In this document: positions 39,225 through 48,184 of the stretch, in pieces
Position numbering within the stretch: position 1 is the stretch's first letter
Layout: every line of letters starts with the position of its first letter
NCBI GenBank assembly: GCA_016218915.1
Contig: JACRCQ010000073.1
Coordinates: 162,100-226,099, forward strand
Reading direction: 5' to 3'
DNA: 64,000 bases
Source of the DNA: Deltaproteobacteria bacterium
GTDB taxonomy: Bacteria > Myxococcota_A > Polyangia > Polyangiales > Polyangiaceae
Notes under the pieces: generated by a model
What the model was told of the DNA's origin: nothing
What the model saw: only the letters and a program-made list of their open reading frames with translations
The model's database searches: none
Position numbers and translations under genes: made by a program

Positions 39225-39291
39225 AAAGGGCATCGTAGAACTAGACGAACCGGGGATTCAACCACGTTCTGCTTTCGGACTCGGCGACGCG

Positions 39292-39825
39292 CTATCGGCT
39301 CGCGTCTGCCAGCGCTTCGTCGAGCGCAGCCGCAAGCGCACGTCTGCGCGCGGACGCGTAGATGCCGCCCATCTTGTCAGCCCTTCCGCGTCCGGTGTAC
39401 GTCCGCCCCCCCGTTTCCACAGCAACCTCCACGGAGAGCTTCTCTCGATCCGTCACCTGCCCCAACGGCGCGAACGCGTAGGCGAACACCGCACACCCGT
39501 CCTGACGCATGCTGTCCGAGATCCCGTAGCTGTCCTCGAGCCGCACCTGGACTCGCACGCGCGCCGGCGCTCCCTCGGCCCCACGCGCTCGCGCGGCTTT
39601 CAGCAGGATCGCTGAGGCCTGGCGGTGAACCTCGTCGGCGACCGCCGGCTCGATCTGCTTCTGATCCGCGTTCACCGTCGTTACCGACACATCGAGCGCC
39701 GCCGGCGAAAGCGCTGGCATCGGCGCTGGGACGTGGACGGTCGGTGTCCTGTAGGCGCAGCCCGCTGCCGCCGCGACGATCCCACACAGCCCCAGGTATG
39801 CGGCGACACTCGACACCAGGCTCAT
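39292..39825 (-). CDS. Small lipoprotein, unknown
   Basis: 177-residue lipoprotein. The signal ends in a lipobox (VAAAAGC). The mature domain shows ALDVSVTTVNADQ, ARVRVQVRLEDSYG, a small loop with one Cys (MRQDGCAVFAY), VEVAVETGGRTYTGRG and a basic Ala-rich C-terminal helix. The layout of strand, helix, strands resembles the N-terminal domain of the caspase-like lipoprotein at 41453. ATG 39825 has AAGGA at proper spacing; one two codons upstream is possible. No family recognised. Confidence 0.7.
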   Translation of the reverse strand: MSLVSSVAAYLGLCGIVAAAAGCAYRTPTVHVPAPMPALSPAALDVSVTTVNADQKQIEPAVADEVHRQASAILLKAARARGAEGAPARVRVQVRLEDSYGISDSMRQDGCAVFAYAFAPLGQVTDREKLSVEVAVETGGRTYTGRGRADKMGGIYASARRRALAAALDEALADASR

Positions 39826-39923
39826 GCGCATGTCCTTGTCCCTGGCACACGAAGCGGCCTCGCGCAACGTCGTACCGAGGGCCTTGGCGTGACCCGCCGC
39901 AGGACAACACCGGGCGGACCCGA

Positions 39924-41294
39924 TCAGAGCAACGGAATCACGAACGTGCGATCCTGCGGATCGACCTTGGCCGGAAGGTAGCACCCAGGCGCCGCGCGAA
40001 CCTGCTCATCCGGAGACAGGTGCCCAACCCACTTCGCCTCGTAGGGCGCTTCGGCGGGCACGTGGACGATGAGCTTCATCTCATCGGCTTGCTGCTTGCC
40101 GCCTCGTTTGAGGTCGAGAACGGTCAAGGTGGCGTCGAGGCCGGTCTCGTACACCCTGATCCTCCGGCGCCGCTCTCGAAGGTTGCCGCGCACGCCAGCG
40201 ACGAATACCAGGACCGCGAGCGACAGAACCAGGAGGCCGAAAGCGAAGAGTCCCCAGATCGGGGACTTGGCCTTGGGGTCAAAAAGCGCGGAAGTCGTCA
40301 TCAGGGTTCCCACGAAGCTCAGGATCACCCCGCCGACAATCGGGCCGACCAGCCCGGTTTGCCCGATGGCGCGCTTGGTCCCTTCCGCAGCGATGTTCCC
40401 GTCCAATCGGTTCTTCGCATGAGGGAAGCTTGCAGGACAAAGGCCAAGCTCGCGGTTGAGCGCCAGAAATTGCATCAAGGCCGCCGCTCCTCGCGTGCTC
40501 TGGCTCATGATGGAGAAAACCTGCTCCGCTGCCTGCTGCACCTGCCCGCTGCGCTCGATGGCATTGGCTCTCAGCATCCCACACGCTTCCTCTTCTCCGC
40601 TTGCGAGCGGCACATCGCCGATGCGCGAGCCCAGGGCCTGCAGGACCCCCTTCCAGTCCTGACGTGCAGTGCACACGTATGCCTTGGAGAAGCGCCAGGT
40701 CGTGTCGACGTGGATGTCGTCGGAACGAGGATTGCATCCCGCAAGCCAGGCATCGGCTGCCGGCAGGTCGCCCACTCGGGCGGCATTGCACGCCAGAGCG
40801 CCGCGCAAGACCTGACGATGCCGCGGCGCCTGCAGCAGCTCCATGGCCGTCTCCAGCAACGCGCGTCTACGCATCTCTTCGCGCACCACCGCAAGGTGAT
40901 CGGACAGAAGCCTGGTGAGATGGAAGAGACGCTCTGCGACCGGGAAAGGGCCGCCCGCCTCGAGCTCCGAGCGCGCCTGTCGCCATTCCGCCATGGCCTT
41001 GTCGACCTTCTGCGGATGCAGTACTCCGCCCACGGCGAGGTGAGCCACGCTCTGAGGCAGAAGCACCAGGTGTGCGGCCTGGGCTCGAAGACGCTCGAAC
41101 CTCTCCGCATCGTCCATGGCTGGCGCCTGCTTGGCGGCCGCGAGCTCCGCCGCCTCGTCGCGCCCCTGGATCTGGGAGCTGGCGCGGCAGTACTGGCAGC
41201 TCACGGAACCGCCCGCTGGAGGCACCTCGAGCGGAGCGCCGCAATTCCCACAAGCGAGAACCCGCACAGAATGGCTGAAAGGCGTTGAATTCAT
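39924..41294 (-). CDS. Zinc-ribbon membrane protein, unknown
   Basis: 456 residues. An N-terminal zinc ribbon (CGNCGAPL and CQYC, two CxxC pairs, about residues 15-40) precedes a long helical region (about 45-300). A pair of membrane helices (LVGPIVGGVILSFVGTLMTT and WGLFAFGLLVLSLAVLVFVAG) separated by a short loop comes next. A basic segment (NLRERRRRIRVYE) and a beta-rich C-terminal domain (ATLTVLDLKRGGKQQADE to RTFVIPLL) follow. It looks like a membrane sensor or scaffold. ATG 41294 follows AGGGG. It is divergently transcribed from the caspase-like gene across 158 bases. Confidence 0.72.
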   Translation of the reverse strand: MNSTPFSHSVRVLACGNCGAPLEVPPAGGSVSCQYCRASSQIQGRDEAAELAAAKQAPAMDDAERFERLRAQAAHLVLLPQSVAHLAVGGVLHPQKVDKAMAEWRQARSELEAGGPFPVAERLFHLTRLLSDHLAVVREEMRRRALLETAMELLQAPRHRQVLRGALACNAARVGDLPAADAWLAGCNPRSDDIHVDTTWRFSKAYVCTARQDWKGVLQALGSRIGDVPLASGEEEACGMLRANAIERSGQVQQAAEQVFSIMSQSTRGAAALMQFLALNRELGLCPASFPHAKNRLDGNIAAEGTKRAIGQTGLVGPIVGGVILSFVGTLMTTSALFDPKAKSPIWGLFAFGLLVLSLAVLVFVAGVRGNLRERRRRIRVYETGLDATLTVLDLKRGGKQQADEMKLIVHVPAEAPYEAKWVGHLSPDEQVRAAPGCYLPAKVDPQDRTFVIPLL

Positions 41295-41452
41295 CGTTCC
41301 CCTGCACCGATCTTCGACCTTCCCGGGCGGAGCCACCCTATCAGGAATCCCATCCCTCCGACAAACGTCCTGGAATATCTCGACGAGCCGACCGGTTGGA
41401 CCGGGGCGGCCAGCCAAACGAGTACCGATCGGCCGAGGACCAGGAGCGTGAC

Positions 41453-42796
41453 ATGGCCGAAAAGGCTCGATCGCTGCTTCAACGACCCCTCATTGTCGCA
41501 CTTCCCTTGGTCTGGACCGTCGCAGGCTGCCTCGACATCATGCCGCCGATTCCTCCCCAGCGGCCGAGCACGCCCAGCGTCCATGTCGAAGCGGCAACCG
41601 TGGAGTTCGACGACGACAAGTGCCAGCCTCTCCAGCAGGAGGTCGTGCGACGCGCGCGCCGCGATATCCTCTCTGGATTCGCGTCGTCAGGGTGGAGCGT
41701 GATCGCTGCCAAGGCCGACCCGCACGATCTCAACGCCCGTGTTCATGCCCACGTGCTCGGGTGCGGGTCCTTTGGAGCCGCGGGAAATCTGCTGGTGCAG
41801 CTCGAACGAGACGGACGCACCGTGGGCTCGACCCAGGTGCGGATGGATCAGGCGTTTCGTCCCGAAATAGCCTTCAGGAGCATCCTGGAGCCCGAGGTTC
41901 CGATTCCCGCGCAGCCTCCAACGACACCCCACGAGCCGGCGGTCGCCGCTGTGGCCACAAAGCCCGCGACGTCGCCGCCTCTCGCTGCGGAAGAGCACAA
42001 TGCCCCTGATTGGATGATCGGCGCTCCCCAGCCTGCCATGTGGGCGATCGTGATCGGGATTGAGACGTATCGGGACCTGCCGGCCGCGCGTGGAGCGCGA
42101 GCCGATGCAGAATCGTTCGCCGAGATGGCGCGCGTCGCCATGGGGATTCCCGAAGACCACATACGCACGCTGCTCGACACGCGCGCGACGCACGCTGATC
42201 TCGACAAGGCGTTCGCCTGGCTGGCCGCGAGCGTTCCACCGGGCGGCCGGGCGCTGCTGTACTACGGCGGACACGGGACGCCCCAGGTGCCCACAGGCAC
42301 GTCGTATCTTCTGCCCTACGACGGAGATCCGCGGGACTTGCAGCACACGGGACTCGATCTCGGCGCACTGCTCAAGTCCATGAGCCAGAATCCCAACCGC
42401 GAGGTCATCGCTGTCGTCGACTCTTGCTTCTCCGGCGCCGGGCCGCGCTCGGTCCTGCCCGAAGGGACGCGTCCTCTGGTCCGGGTCAAGGAGGTGGAGC
42501 GGCTGGCGCGCGTGGCGCTGTTCACTGCATCCGCCAGCGACCAGATCGCAGGCTCAGCACCAGGAATCCAGGGAGGGGTGTTCAGCTGGTTCGTGACCGA
42601 CGGTCTGGGGCGGGGCAGGGCGGACATCAACGGCGACGGGCGGGTGACGCTGCAGGAGCTTGTGGACTGGGTGCGTCCCCGGGTTGCACGCGAATCGAGG
42701 CGCGACGCAAGGCAGCAGGAGCCGCAGGTGGTGCTGGGCCCCGGGATCGGCTCTGCGTCGGAGATAGTGCTTGCGCGCAGCGAGCCCGCTCGCTGA
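41453..42796 (+). CDS. Caspase-fold (C14-like) lipoprotein with EF-hand
   Basis: 447 residues. The signal has a lipobox (WTVAGC, Cys26). A small alpha/beta domain (about 38-150) and a Pro/Ala linker lead to a caspase/metacaspase-type peptidase domain (about 195-430): WAIVIGIETYRDLP, His274 in YYGGHG and Cys325 in VVDSCFSG, the expected catalytic dyad. Near the end DINGDGRVTLQEL (391-403) is a complete EF-hand calcium loop, consistent with calcium control as in metacaspases. Export and lipidation are unusual for this fold, although secreted C14 proteins exist. ATG 41453 follows AGGAG. Confidence 0.88.
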   Translation: MAEKARSLLQRPLIVALPLVWTVAGCLDIMPPIPPQRPSTPSVHVEAATVEFDDDKCQPLQQEVVRRARRDILSGFASSGWSVIAAKADPHDLNARVHAHVLGCGSFGAAGNLLVQLERDGRTVGSTQVRMDQAFRPEIAFRSILEPEVPIPAQPPTTPHEPAVAAVATKPATSPPLAAEEHNAPDWMIGAPQPAMWAIVIGIETYRDLPAARGARADAESFAEMARVAMGIPEDHIRTLLDTRATHADLDKAFAWLAASVPPGGRALLYYGGHGTPQVPTGTSYLLPYDGDPRDLQHTGLDLGALLKSMSQNPNREVIAVVDSCFSGAGPRSVLPEGTRPLVRVKEVERLARVALFTASASDQIAGSAPGIQGGVFSWFVTDGLGRGRADINGDGRVTLQELVDWVRPRVARESRRDARQQEPQVVLGPGIGSASEIVLARSEPAR

Positions 42797-42809
42797 GGTC
42801 CGCAGCACC

Positions 42810-42824
42810 AGCCGAGACTCGGCT
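42810..42824. terminator. Small hairpin between convergent genes
   Basis: AGCCG and CGGCT pair around a 5-base loop (extendable to 7 pairs with a tight loop) in the 26-base gap between the caspase-like gene and the convergent IgGFc-binding-like gene. No T-run on either side. Possible bidirectional terminator, weak evidence. Confidence 0.25.
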
Positions 42825-44670
42825 ACTTGACGGGAGGAACGACGACGGTGTTGATGGCTTCCACGCCTGCACCGCCCGGATAGGCGTAGCTGACGTACTG
42901 CGTGTAGAACCCGATTCCCTGCGCGCCTGTTTCAGCGGAGCCCCATCCCCAAACGGTCAAGCCGAACGGCTGCAGGCTGCTGATCTCGTGCCGCCCGTTG
43001 TCGCACCCACCTTGCGGCTCGAAGTTGTGTCGAACGAGGTCGAATCGAGTGTACTCGTACAGCCCCGACGTCCCCACTGGCTGCCAGCCCGTCAGCGCAC
43101 CAGCACAGTCGAGGTTGACGTCGACGAAGCCCTGGGGCCCCTTGGACCGTACGATCACGATGTCGGTCTCGGCATAGGTCGGGTCCGCGAAGAAGATGTA
43201 CTTCTCCAGGTATTCTCCCGGGGGAATCACGTTGACGAACTCCGCGTCGCCGCGACCGTCGCCCTTGGCATTCGGGTCAGCGGTCTGGGGATCGTACACA
43301 CCCCCGCCCGTCATGTGCGCGGACATGTAGAACGGGTGATCCGCGTCCTGGCTGCGTACCACGAATGGACCGGCCGCGTTGAACTGAGCCACCTGACCGA
43401 GCGCCAGGGACGTGGGCGCGCCTGCTGGAACGTCCGGCTCCCACGTCAGCACCGTACCATCCACCGCGCCGACCATCCTCCAGGGGGGCGTCTCCTCGAT
43501 TCCATCGTAGCGATTGCGGTATCGGACTCCGACGTACTCGCTGCCCAGGGCGCGGATCGGCGGGATCTGCTGATGCGCGCTGTCGTCGCAGCAAGCCTGG
43601 ATCCCCAGCGAGGTCGCGCCACCCCACACGCCGACCGGAAGGCTGGACTCGATGACGCTCCCTTCGAGCGTCGCGGGCTGCGTGAACTGAAGGACCTGTC
43701 CCTTGTTGAGCGTGTAGGTCTGCGCAGTGCCCTTCGGTGACGCAGCCACACCGGTCCCTCCTACGATGTTGGCAGAAGGGTTGATCGTGATCGAGGTGCC
43801 GTCGAATTGTGCAACGACCTCGAGAAACGGCTGCGAGAGGCCCATACCGCTGCCGAAAGCGCTGACTCCAATGTAGTTGGTGCCCCATGCCGTGGTGGGC
43901 AATAGCAGCGTAGCGCTGGTCATCGCGCTCATTCCGCCGCCATACGGGTAGATGTCGTAGGCCGCGACCGGAGCCGACGTGGAGATGTGGAACGCGGAGC
44001 CAATGCCCGTGCCATGCTTGGCAGCGTCGACCGTGGTGACCGCGGGCGTGATCCCTTTGGGGCAGTTGGTGTTGAGCCCCATCGGCGAAACGCCTTTGCG
44101 GTTCAGGAAGAGGATCGCGACCTCCCCCGCAGGGATCATCCCATTCGAAATCGGCTCGTACGTGATGCCCGGGCCTGAGCCTTTGGGAATGTAGGTGAAC
44201 GTGTTGGGATCGAGTGACTGTCCCGCGTACTCCACCGTGAGCGCGACCTCCGAGCTCCAGGTGTTGACCACGAACGCGGCGAAGCAACCGCCCTTGCCGT
44301 CGAAGGTGATGTCCGGGTCGACGCTGTAGTACTCGCATCCCACGCTGGTCTTGTTGTGCTCAGCGCTTTCGCAGGCTCCTCCGCAGCTGCCGTTCATGCA
44401 CCCCTGGTTCTCGGGGCAGGTCATCACGACATTGCCATTGCAGTCGAGCAGCGAGTGCAGGTCGGCTGAGCAATGGTTCCCTTCGCTGCACCCTCCGTCG
44501 AGATTCATCGTTCCGCCCGAGCCTGCGGTCCCGCCCATGCCGATGGTCCCGCCAGCTCCCGCACCCGCGCCCCCGGCACCGGAAACCTCCGAGGTGCCAC
44601 CCGCCGAGCAGCTCGCGATCGCTGTCACGAAGGCAATGCCCCAGGTCCGACACAGTAGTTGCTTGATCAT
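42823..44670 (-). CDS. IgGFc-binding-domain lipoprotein
   Basis: 615-residue lipoprotein (signal ending AIASC). A Gly-rich linker and a Cys-rich short module (CSADLHSLLDCNGNVVMTC) lead to the large domain known as the IgGFc-binding protein N-terminal domain: GCEYYSVDPDITFD, FAAFVVNTWSSEVALTVEY, VAAYDIYPYGGGMSAMTSA, LLLPTTAWGTNYIGVSAF, HPFYMSAHMTGGG, VVRSKGPQGFVDVNLDC. In bacteria it is common on myxobacterial and Bacteroidetes surface proteins; its ligand there is unknown. ATG 44670 has GGAGG at good spacing. Confidence 0.87.
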   Translation of the reverse strand: MIKQLLCRTWGIAFVTAIASCSAGGTSEVSGAGGAGAGAGGTIGMGGTAGSGGTMNLDGGCSEGNHCSADLHSLLDCNGNVVMTCPENQGCMNGSCGGACESAEHNKTSVGCEYYSVDPDITFDGKGGCFAAFVVNTWSSEVALTVEYAGQSLDPNTFTYIPKGSGPGITYEPISNGMIPAGEVAILFLNRKGVSPMGLNTNCPKGITPAVTTVDAAKHGTGIGSAFHISTSAPVAAYDIYPYGGGMSAMTSATLLLPTTAWGTNYIGVSAFGSGMGLSQPFLEVVAQFDGTSITINPSANIVGGTGVAASPKGTAQTYTLNKGQVLQFTQPATLEGSVIESSLPVGVWGGATSLGIQACCDDSAHQQIPPIRALGSEYVGVRYRNRYDGIEETPPWRMVGAVDGTVLTWEPDVPAGAPTSLALGQVAQFNAAGPFVVRSQDADHPFYMSAHMTGGGVYDPQTADPNAKGDGRGDAEFVNVIPPGEYLEKYIFFADPTYAETDIVIVRSKGPQGFVDVNLDCAGALTGWQPVGTSGLYEYTRFDLVRHNFEPQGGCDNGRHEISSLQPFGLTVWGWGSAETGAQGIGFYTQYVSYAYPGGAGVEAINTVVVPPVK

Positions 44671-44791
44671 GACCACCCTCCAGCACGCCCGTCCAGATCA
44701 ACAAAGATAGCATTTTCCTCATGACCGCGGAAGCCAGCGAATCGTCGACGCCTTGCTCGCAACCTCGCCCGCGTGTAAGGCTTGCGCTTCC

Positions 44792-45877
44792 ATGCCCGTT
44801 GTCCGAAGCGTGCCCCGCCCTCTGCTCGCCGTCTCGACCATTGCGATTGCCGCTGCTCCCGTCATCGCCCTGGTCTCTGGCGCCGGCGCTGCTCAAATCG
44901 CACAGGCCCCTGCGGTCGGCTCATGCTCTGCGTCCGGCCCGACGTTGATCGCGACCGAGCCCTCGGCCTCCCAATCCGCGCCTGCGGTCGCAACCGTGGT
45001 CAAGACCGCTCCGAGCGTGACGGCGACCGCGCCGACGGTCATCCCTGTGCCCAAGGAACCCGAAGACCCGCCGGACTCCATCAGGATCGTCGGGGCCGCA
45101 TCGATGTCAGGCCTATCCCCGATCGTTTCCGGCGCACGTGCAGGGTCGACCTCGTTCACCTGGGTCGGTGCCGCGTTCGTGTCTGCCAATGGGCGCGTAT
45201 GGTTCTTGCCTCCGCCCAACCGTAGCGGGCTGTCCGCTGCCGTGGGTGGCCGATACTTGATGGCGGAAGCGAAGCCTGTGGCGATCTACTACACCGACAT
45301 CGCTGGCGGGGTAGGGTATCGATGGGCTCTGGGCCATCACCACCATATCTCCACGATTGCCGGAATGCAGGGGAGCGGCGGGCTCGGGATGCAGACCGAG
45401 ATCAAGGTCATTCGCCTGCCTGAGCTGACGGCGTCGTACCAATGGCAGAGTCGCACCGCGCTCTTCGAGGCGGGGCCCCTTGGCGGCTTGTCGCTCGCTG
45501 GCCGATTCTCCGTGGGAAAGACCGTGGTTGGCGACGCCAAGCCGGAGAGCCAGGACTTCTTTGCCAATACGCACTATTTCCGCTTCTACGCAGGAGCGCA
45601 GGCGTCGGTCCTCGTTGCGCCCTTCATGGCCAGCGTGGTGGTGCGCCGCACCTTCCTCGGCGCGAACGACCAGGGGAGCGCCCTCGATCAGGGACGAGCG
45701 CTCTTGTGCTCCAAGCTCACGAAGTCGACCGGGCTGCTCACCATAGGCGGTTGCCTGTTCGGCGACGCAGTGCGAGGCGATGTCGTGCGCGTGGCGCCGA
45801 TCCCCGGCCCAGGCGGCGAAGGGTGGTACTTCCGAGCAGGGCTGGACCTTCTCTTCATGTGGGCGCAGAACCGGTAG
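44792..45877 (+). CDS. Exported protein, possible outer-membrane barrel
   Basis: 361 residues. The signal (LLAVSTIAIAAAPVIALV) precedes an Ala/Pro/Thr-rich stretch (to about residue 90), then about 250 residues of alternating strands: STSFTWVGAAFVSANGRVWF, GLSAAVGGRYLMAEAKPVAIY, HYFRFYAGAQASVLVAPFM, GWYFRAGLDLLFMW. The regular amphipathic strands and aromatic final strand suggest an outer-membrane beta-barrel. I do not recognise a family. Its upstream region is shared with the divergent IgGFc-binding gene. Confidence 0.7.
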   Translation: MPVVRSVPRPLLAVSTIAIAAAPVIALVSGAGAAQIAQAPAVGSCSASGPTLIATEPSASQSAPAVATVVKTAPSVTATAPTVIPVPKEPEDPPDSIRIVGAASMSGLSPIVSGARAGSTSFTWVGAAFVSANGRVWFLPPPNRSGLSAAVGGRYLMAEAKPVAIYYTDIAGGVGYRWALGHHHHISTIAGMQGSGGLGMQTEIKVIRLPELTASYQWQSRTALFEAGPLGGLSLAGRFSVGKTVVGDAKPESQDFFANTHYFRFYAGAQASVLVAPFMASVVVRRTFLGANDQGSALDQGRALLCSKLTKSTGLLTIGGCLFGDAVRGDVVRVAPIPGPGGEGWYFRAGLDLLFMWAQNR

Positions 45878-45961
45878 GTTCAAAAAAAGTTGAGCCGCTC
45901 GCGGCCCCAGCCTCTCCCTGACGGCTGATGGGATCATCCATCCCCGGCCCAGGAGGTCGCG

Positions 45962-48163
45962 GTGGGGCGCTCGCATCCTTCCCTCGAAATCTCAGCCGTT
46001 GCTCTGGTGGGACTGCTTCTCGCGCAGGCCTGCAGCAGCGCCGCGTTGACCGATTCTCCCACGCCTCCTACAGCCGGGGCGGCAGGTTCCGCTGGCGGTG
46101 ACGGCGGCAACGATGCACAGTCCGATACGGGCTCGGGCGGCTCCAGCGGAAGCGTGGCAGAGGCCGGACCAGACGCCCCGGCGGATGCGGCGCAGCAAGC
46201 GGACAGCGCTCCAGATTCGCCTGGTGACGCACCTGAGGACACCGCTGCCAACTACCTTCTTCCCCCTTCCACCGCTTGCGGGCCAGTGGACCAGGGCTGG
46301 TGCGCGTCTTCCCCGGTCACCACGGTCCTGGGATCGATGCGAAAAGACTGGTCCCTGCCCAAGTCGGCGTACAACGAGCCCGTGGATCCTCCTACCCATG
46401 GGGGGCGGCTGCACGTTGCGGCGATTGCGGCCGTGCCGGGCAAGGTCACCACCGTGACCGTGGACGGCCTCGACGCAAAGGCAGCGATCGCGGCCAAGAA
46501 GCTCGAATGGTTCCACGTCTGGCCGAGCACGGCCGTTGCGGGTGAGCCGATCTGGGTGTCGCTACACTCCCGAGATGCATCCTACGACCCTCCGACGAGC
46601 GTACAGATTTCCATTGCGACGTCGTCCGGCACGGCGGTGGACGGCTCATTCGACGCGAGCCCGACTCCGGTCCCCTTGACCTACGTGACCACGACTGACG
46701 ATCTGGGCTCACTCCTGATCCACGTGCACAACTACGACACGAACGCCCACCATCTGAAGCGTCTGCTGGTGGACGGCCGTGATGCGACTTCAGGAGCGTG
46801 CATCGCCGACAAGGAGATAGCCGCGGGAGACAGTGCGCTGTGGATCGTGCCGCTGTGCAAGGTGGCGAAGGCGGGCGATCCGTGGACCGTGGTTGCCGAG
46901 TACGCCGACGCTGCCGCTGCGGTCGGCGTGGGTAGGGTGTTGCGGCCGGACTTCCCGATCGAGACGTGGAACAGCACCTCGGACTGTCCCTTCTCCTATC
47001 CTGGGAGCAACCAGGCGAGCCACGACAATCACGTTGCAGCCGGCTTTGACACGCTGTTCTTCCACGGGGGCACGGGCAACAGCTGTGCGACGGACCAGGA
47101 CAGCTTCAAGATGCTGGAGGCGCTCGCGCAGGCCGGCGGTGACATGCGCCTGCTGCCGACCGACGACCTCATGCGATCCCCGCATCCCCTGCTGTCATCG
47201 ACGGCGAGCGTGTCTGGCGTGTTCACTGGCGACGAGGTGGACGGGGAGGTCTATGACGGCAACGGGCTTCCCAAGCCAGCCGGGGAAGCGGACACCACGA
47301 CGGCCGTCTGGGAGCGCTATCCTCATCTTCCCACGTACATCGGAGGGAAGACCAACAACAACATTGGCACATTTGCCGGGGTGGCAGACGTGCAGGGCGT
47401 GGACTTCTACGTGGCGGCATGTGCTCCCCACATCACGCAATGGGGAACGCATCCGCCGCTGCGCGCGGCGTACGACTACCTTGCCAACGCTCGTCGAAAC
47501 CAGATGCCGCTTCCCACGTGGCTGTACGCGCAGGGGCTTTCGACGGCATGGAACAAGTCCGGCGCCCTGGGCACGGTCCACGTGCAGCCCGATCCGCAGG
47601 AGATCCTCGTCCAGGCGTTCTTCGTGCCCGCTGCGGGCGCCAAGGGAATGATGTGGTTTCAGACCAACCAGCCGGAGGCTTCCCACAAGCCCGAGCGTTG
47701 GAACGCGATCTCCCGGGCCAATCGGATGATTCGAGGGGTACGGCCGTGGCTGCGAGCCGGAGATCCGACCGGTGGAGCCCTGGCCGATGCCGACACGATC
47801 GCGGAGGTGATCCGATCGCAGGAAGCGCTCGTGGTGCCGGTGATCAACCTGAAGTCGACCTCGGGCCCCACGGACATCAACTGTGCTGGAGGGTCATTGC
47901 TCTCCGAAGCCGCGGTTCCTCACTGGCAGCTTGCGGACGCAGCGCCCGACGTGGTCGTGAAGGTGCCAGCGGACTTCGGTGTGGCGGATGTGTTCGAGGT
48001 CGGCGAAGGGGGTGTGTCGGACCTGCCTGCTGCGCCGGTGGTTCAGGGGCGGACGATGACCTTGTCTGCGGTGAAGCTGACCAACGCCAATCCGGCTCGG
48101 CTGTTCGTGTTTGCGTCCGGCCCCGAGGTGCGAGCCAAGGTCGTGGCGGCAATGCAGCCTTGA
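45962..48163 (+). CDS. Large lipoprotein with TIM-barrel-like domain
   Basis: 733-residue lipoprotein. GTG 45962 is preceded by a textbook AGGAGGT four bases upstream, and the signal ends LLAQAC. An Asp/Ala/Ser linker follows. A beta-sandwich region (about 150-300) precedes a domain with glycosidase-like features (about 320-620): DTLFFHGGTGNS, SGVFTGDEVDGEVYDG (acidic pair a candidate for catalysis), YIGGKTNNNIGTF, GVDFYVAACAPHITQWG, LPTWLYAQGLS, GAKGMMWFQTNQPE. A C-terminal beta domain (VVVPVINLKSTSG onwards) ends it. A glycoside hydrolase role is a guess from strand order; no family named. Confidence 0.75.
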   Translation: MGRSHPSLEISAVALVGLLLAQACSSAALTDSPTPPTAGAAGSAGGDGGNDAQSDTGSGGSSGSVAEAGPDAPADAAQQADSAPDSPGDAPEDTAANYLLPPSTACGPVDQGWCASSPVTTVLGSMRKDWSLPKSAYNEPVDPPTHGGRLHVAAIAAVPGKVTTVTVDGLDAKAAIAAKKLEWFHVWPSTAVAGEPIWVSLHSRDASYDPPTSVQISIATSSGTAVDGSFDASPTPVPLTYVTTTDDLGSLLIHVHNYDTNAHHLKRLLVDGRDATSGACIADKEIAAGDSALWIVPLCKVAKAGDPWTVVAEYADAAAAVGVGRVLRPDFPIETWNSTSDCPFSYPGSNQASHDNHVAAGFDTLFFHGGTGNSCATDQDSFKMLEALAQAGGDMRLLPTDDLMRSPHPLLSSTASVSGVFTGDEVDGEVYDGNGLPKPAGEADTTTAVWERYPHLPTYIGGKTNNNIGTFAGVADVQGVDFYVAACAPHITQWGTHPPLRAAYDYLANARRNQMPLPTWLYAQGLSTAWNKSGALGTVHVQPDPQEILVQAFFVPAAGAKGMMWFQTNQPEASHKPERWNAISRANRMIRGVRPWLRAGDPTGGALADADTIAEVIRSQEALVVPVINLKSTSGPTDINCAGGSLLSEAAVPHWQLADAAPDVVVKVPADFGVADVFEVGEGGVSDLPAAPVVQGRTMTLSAVKLTNANPARLFVFASGPEVRAKVVAAMQP

Positions 48164-48184
48164 CAGGTGGGTGGCGGGGGGATT

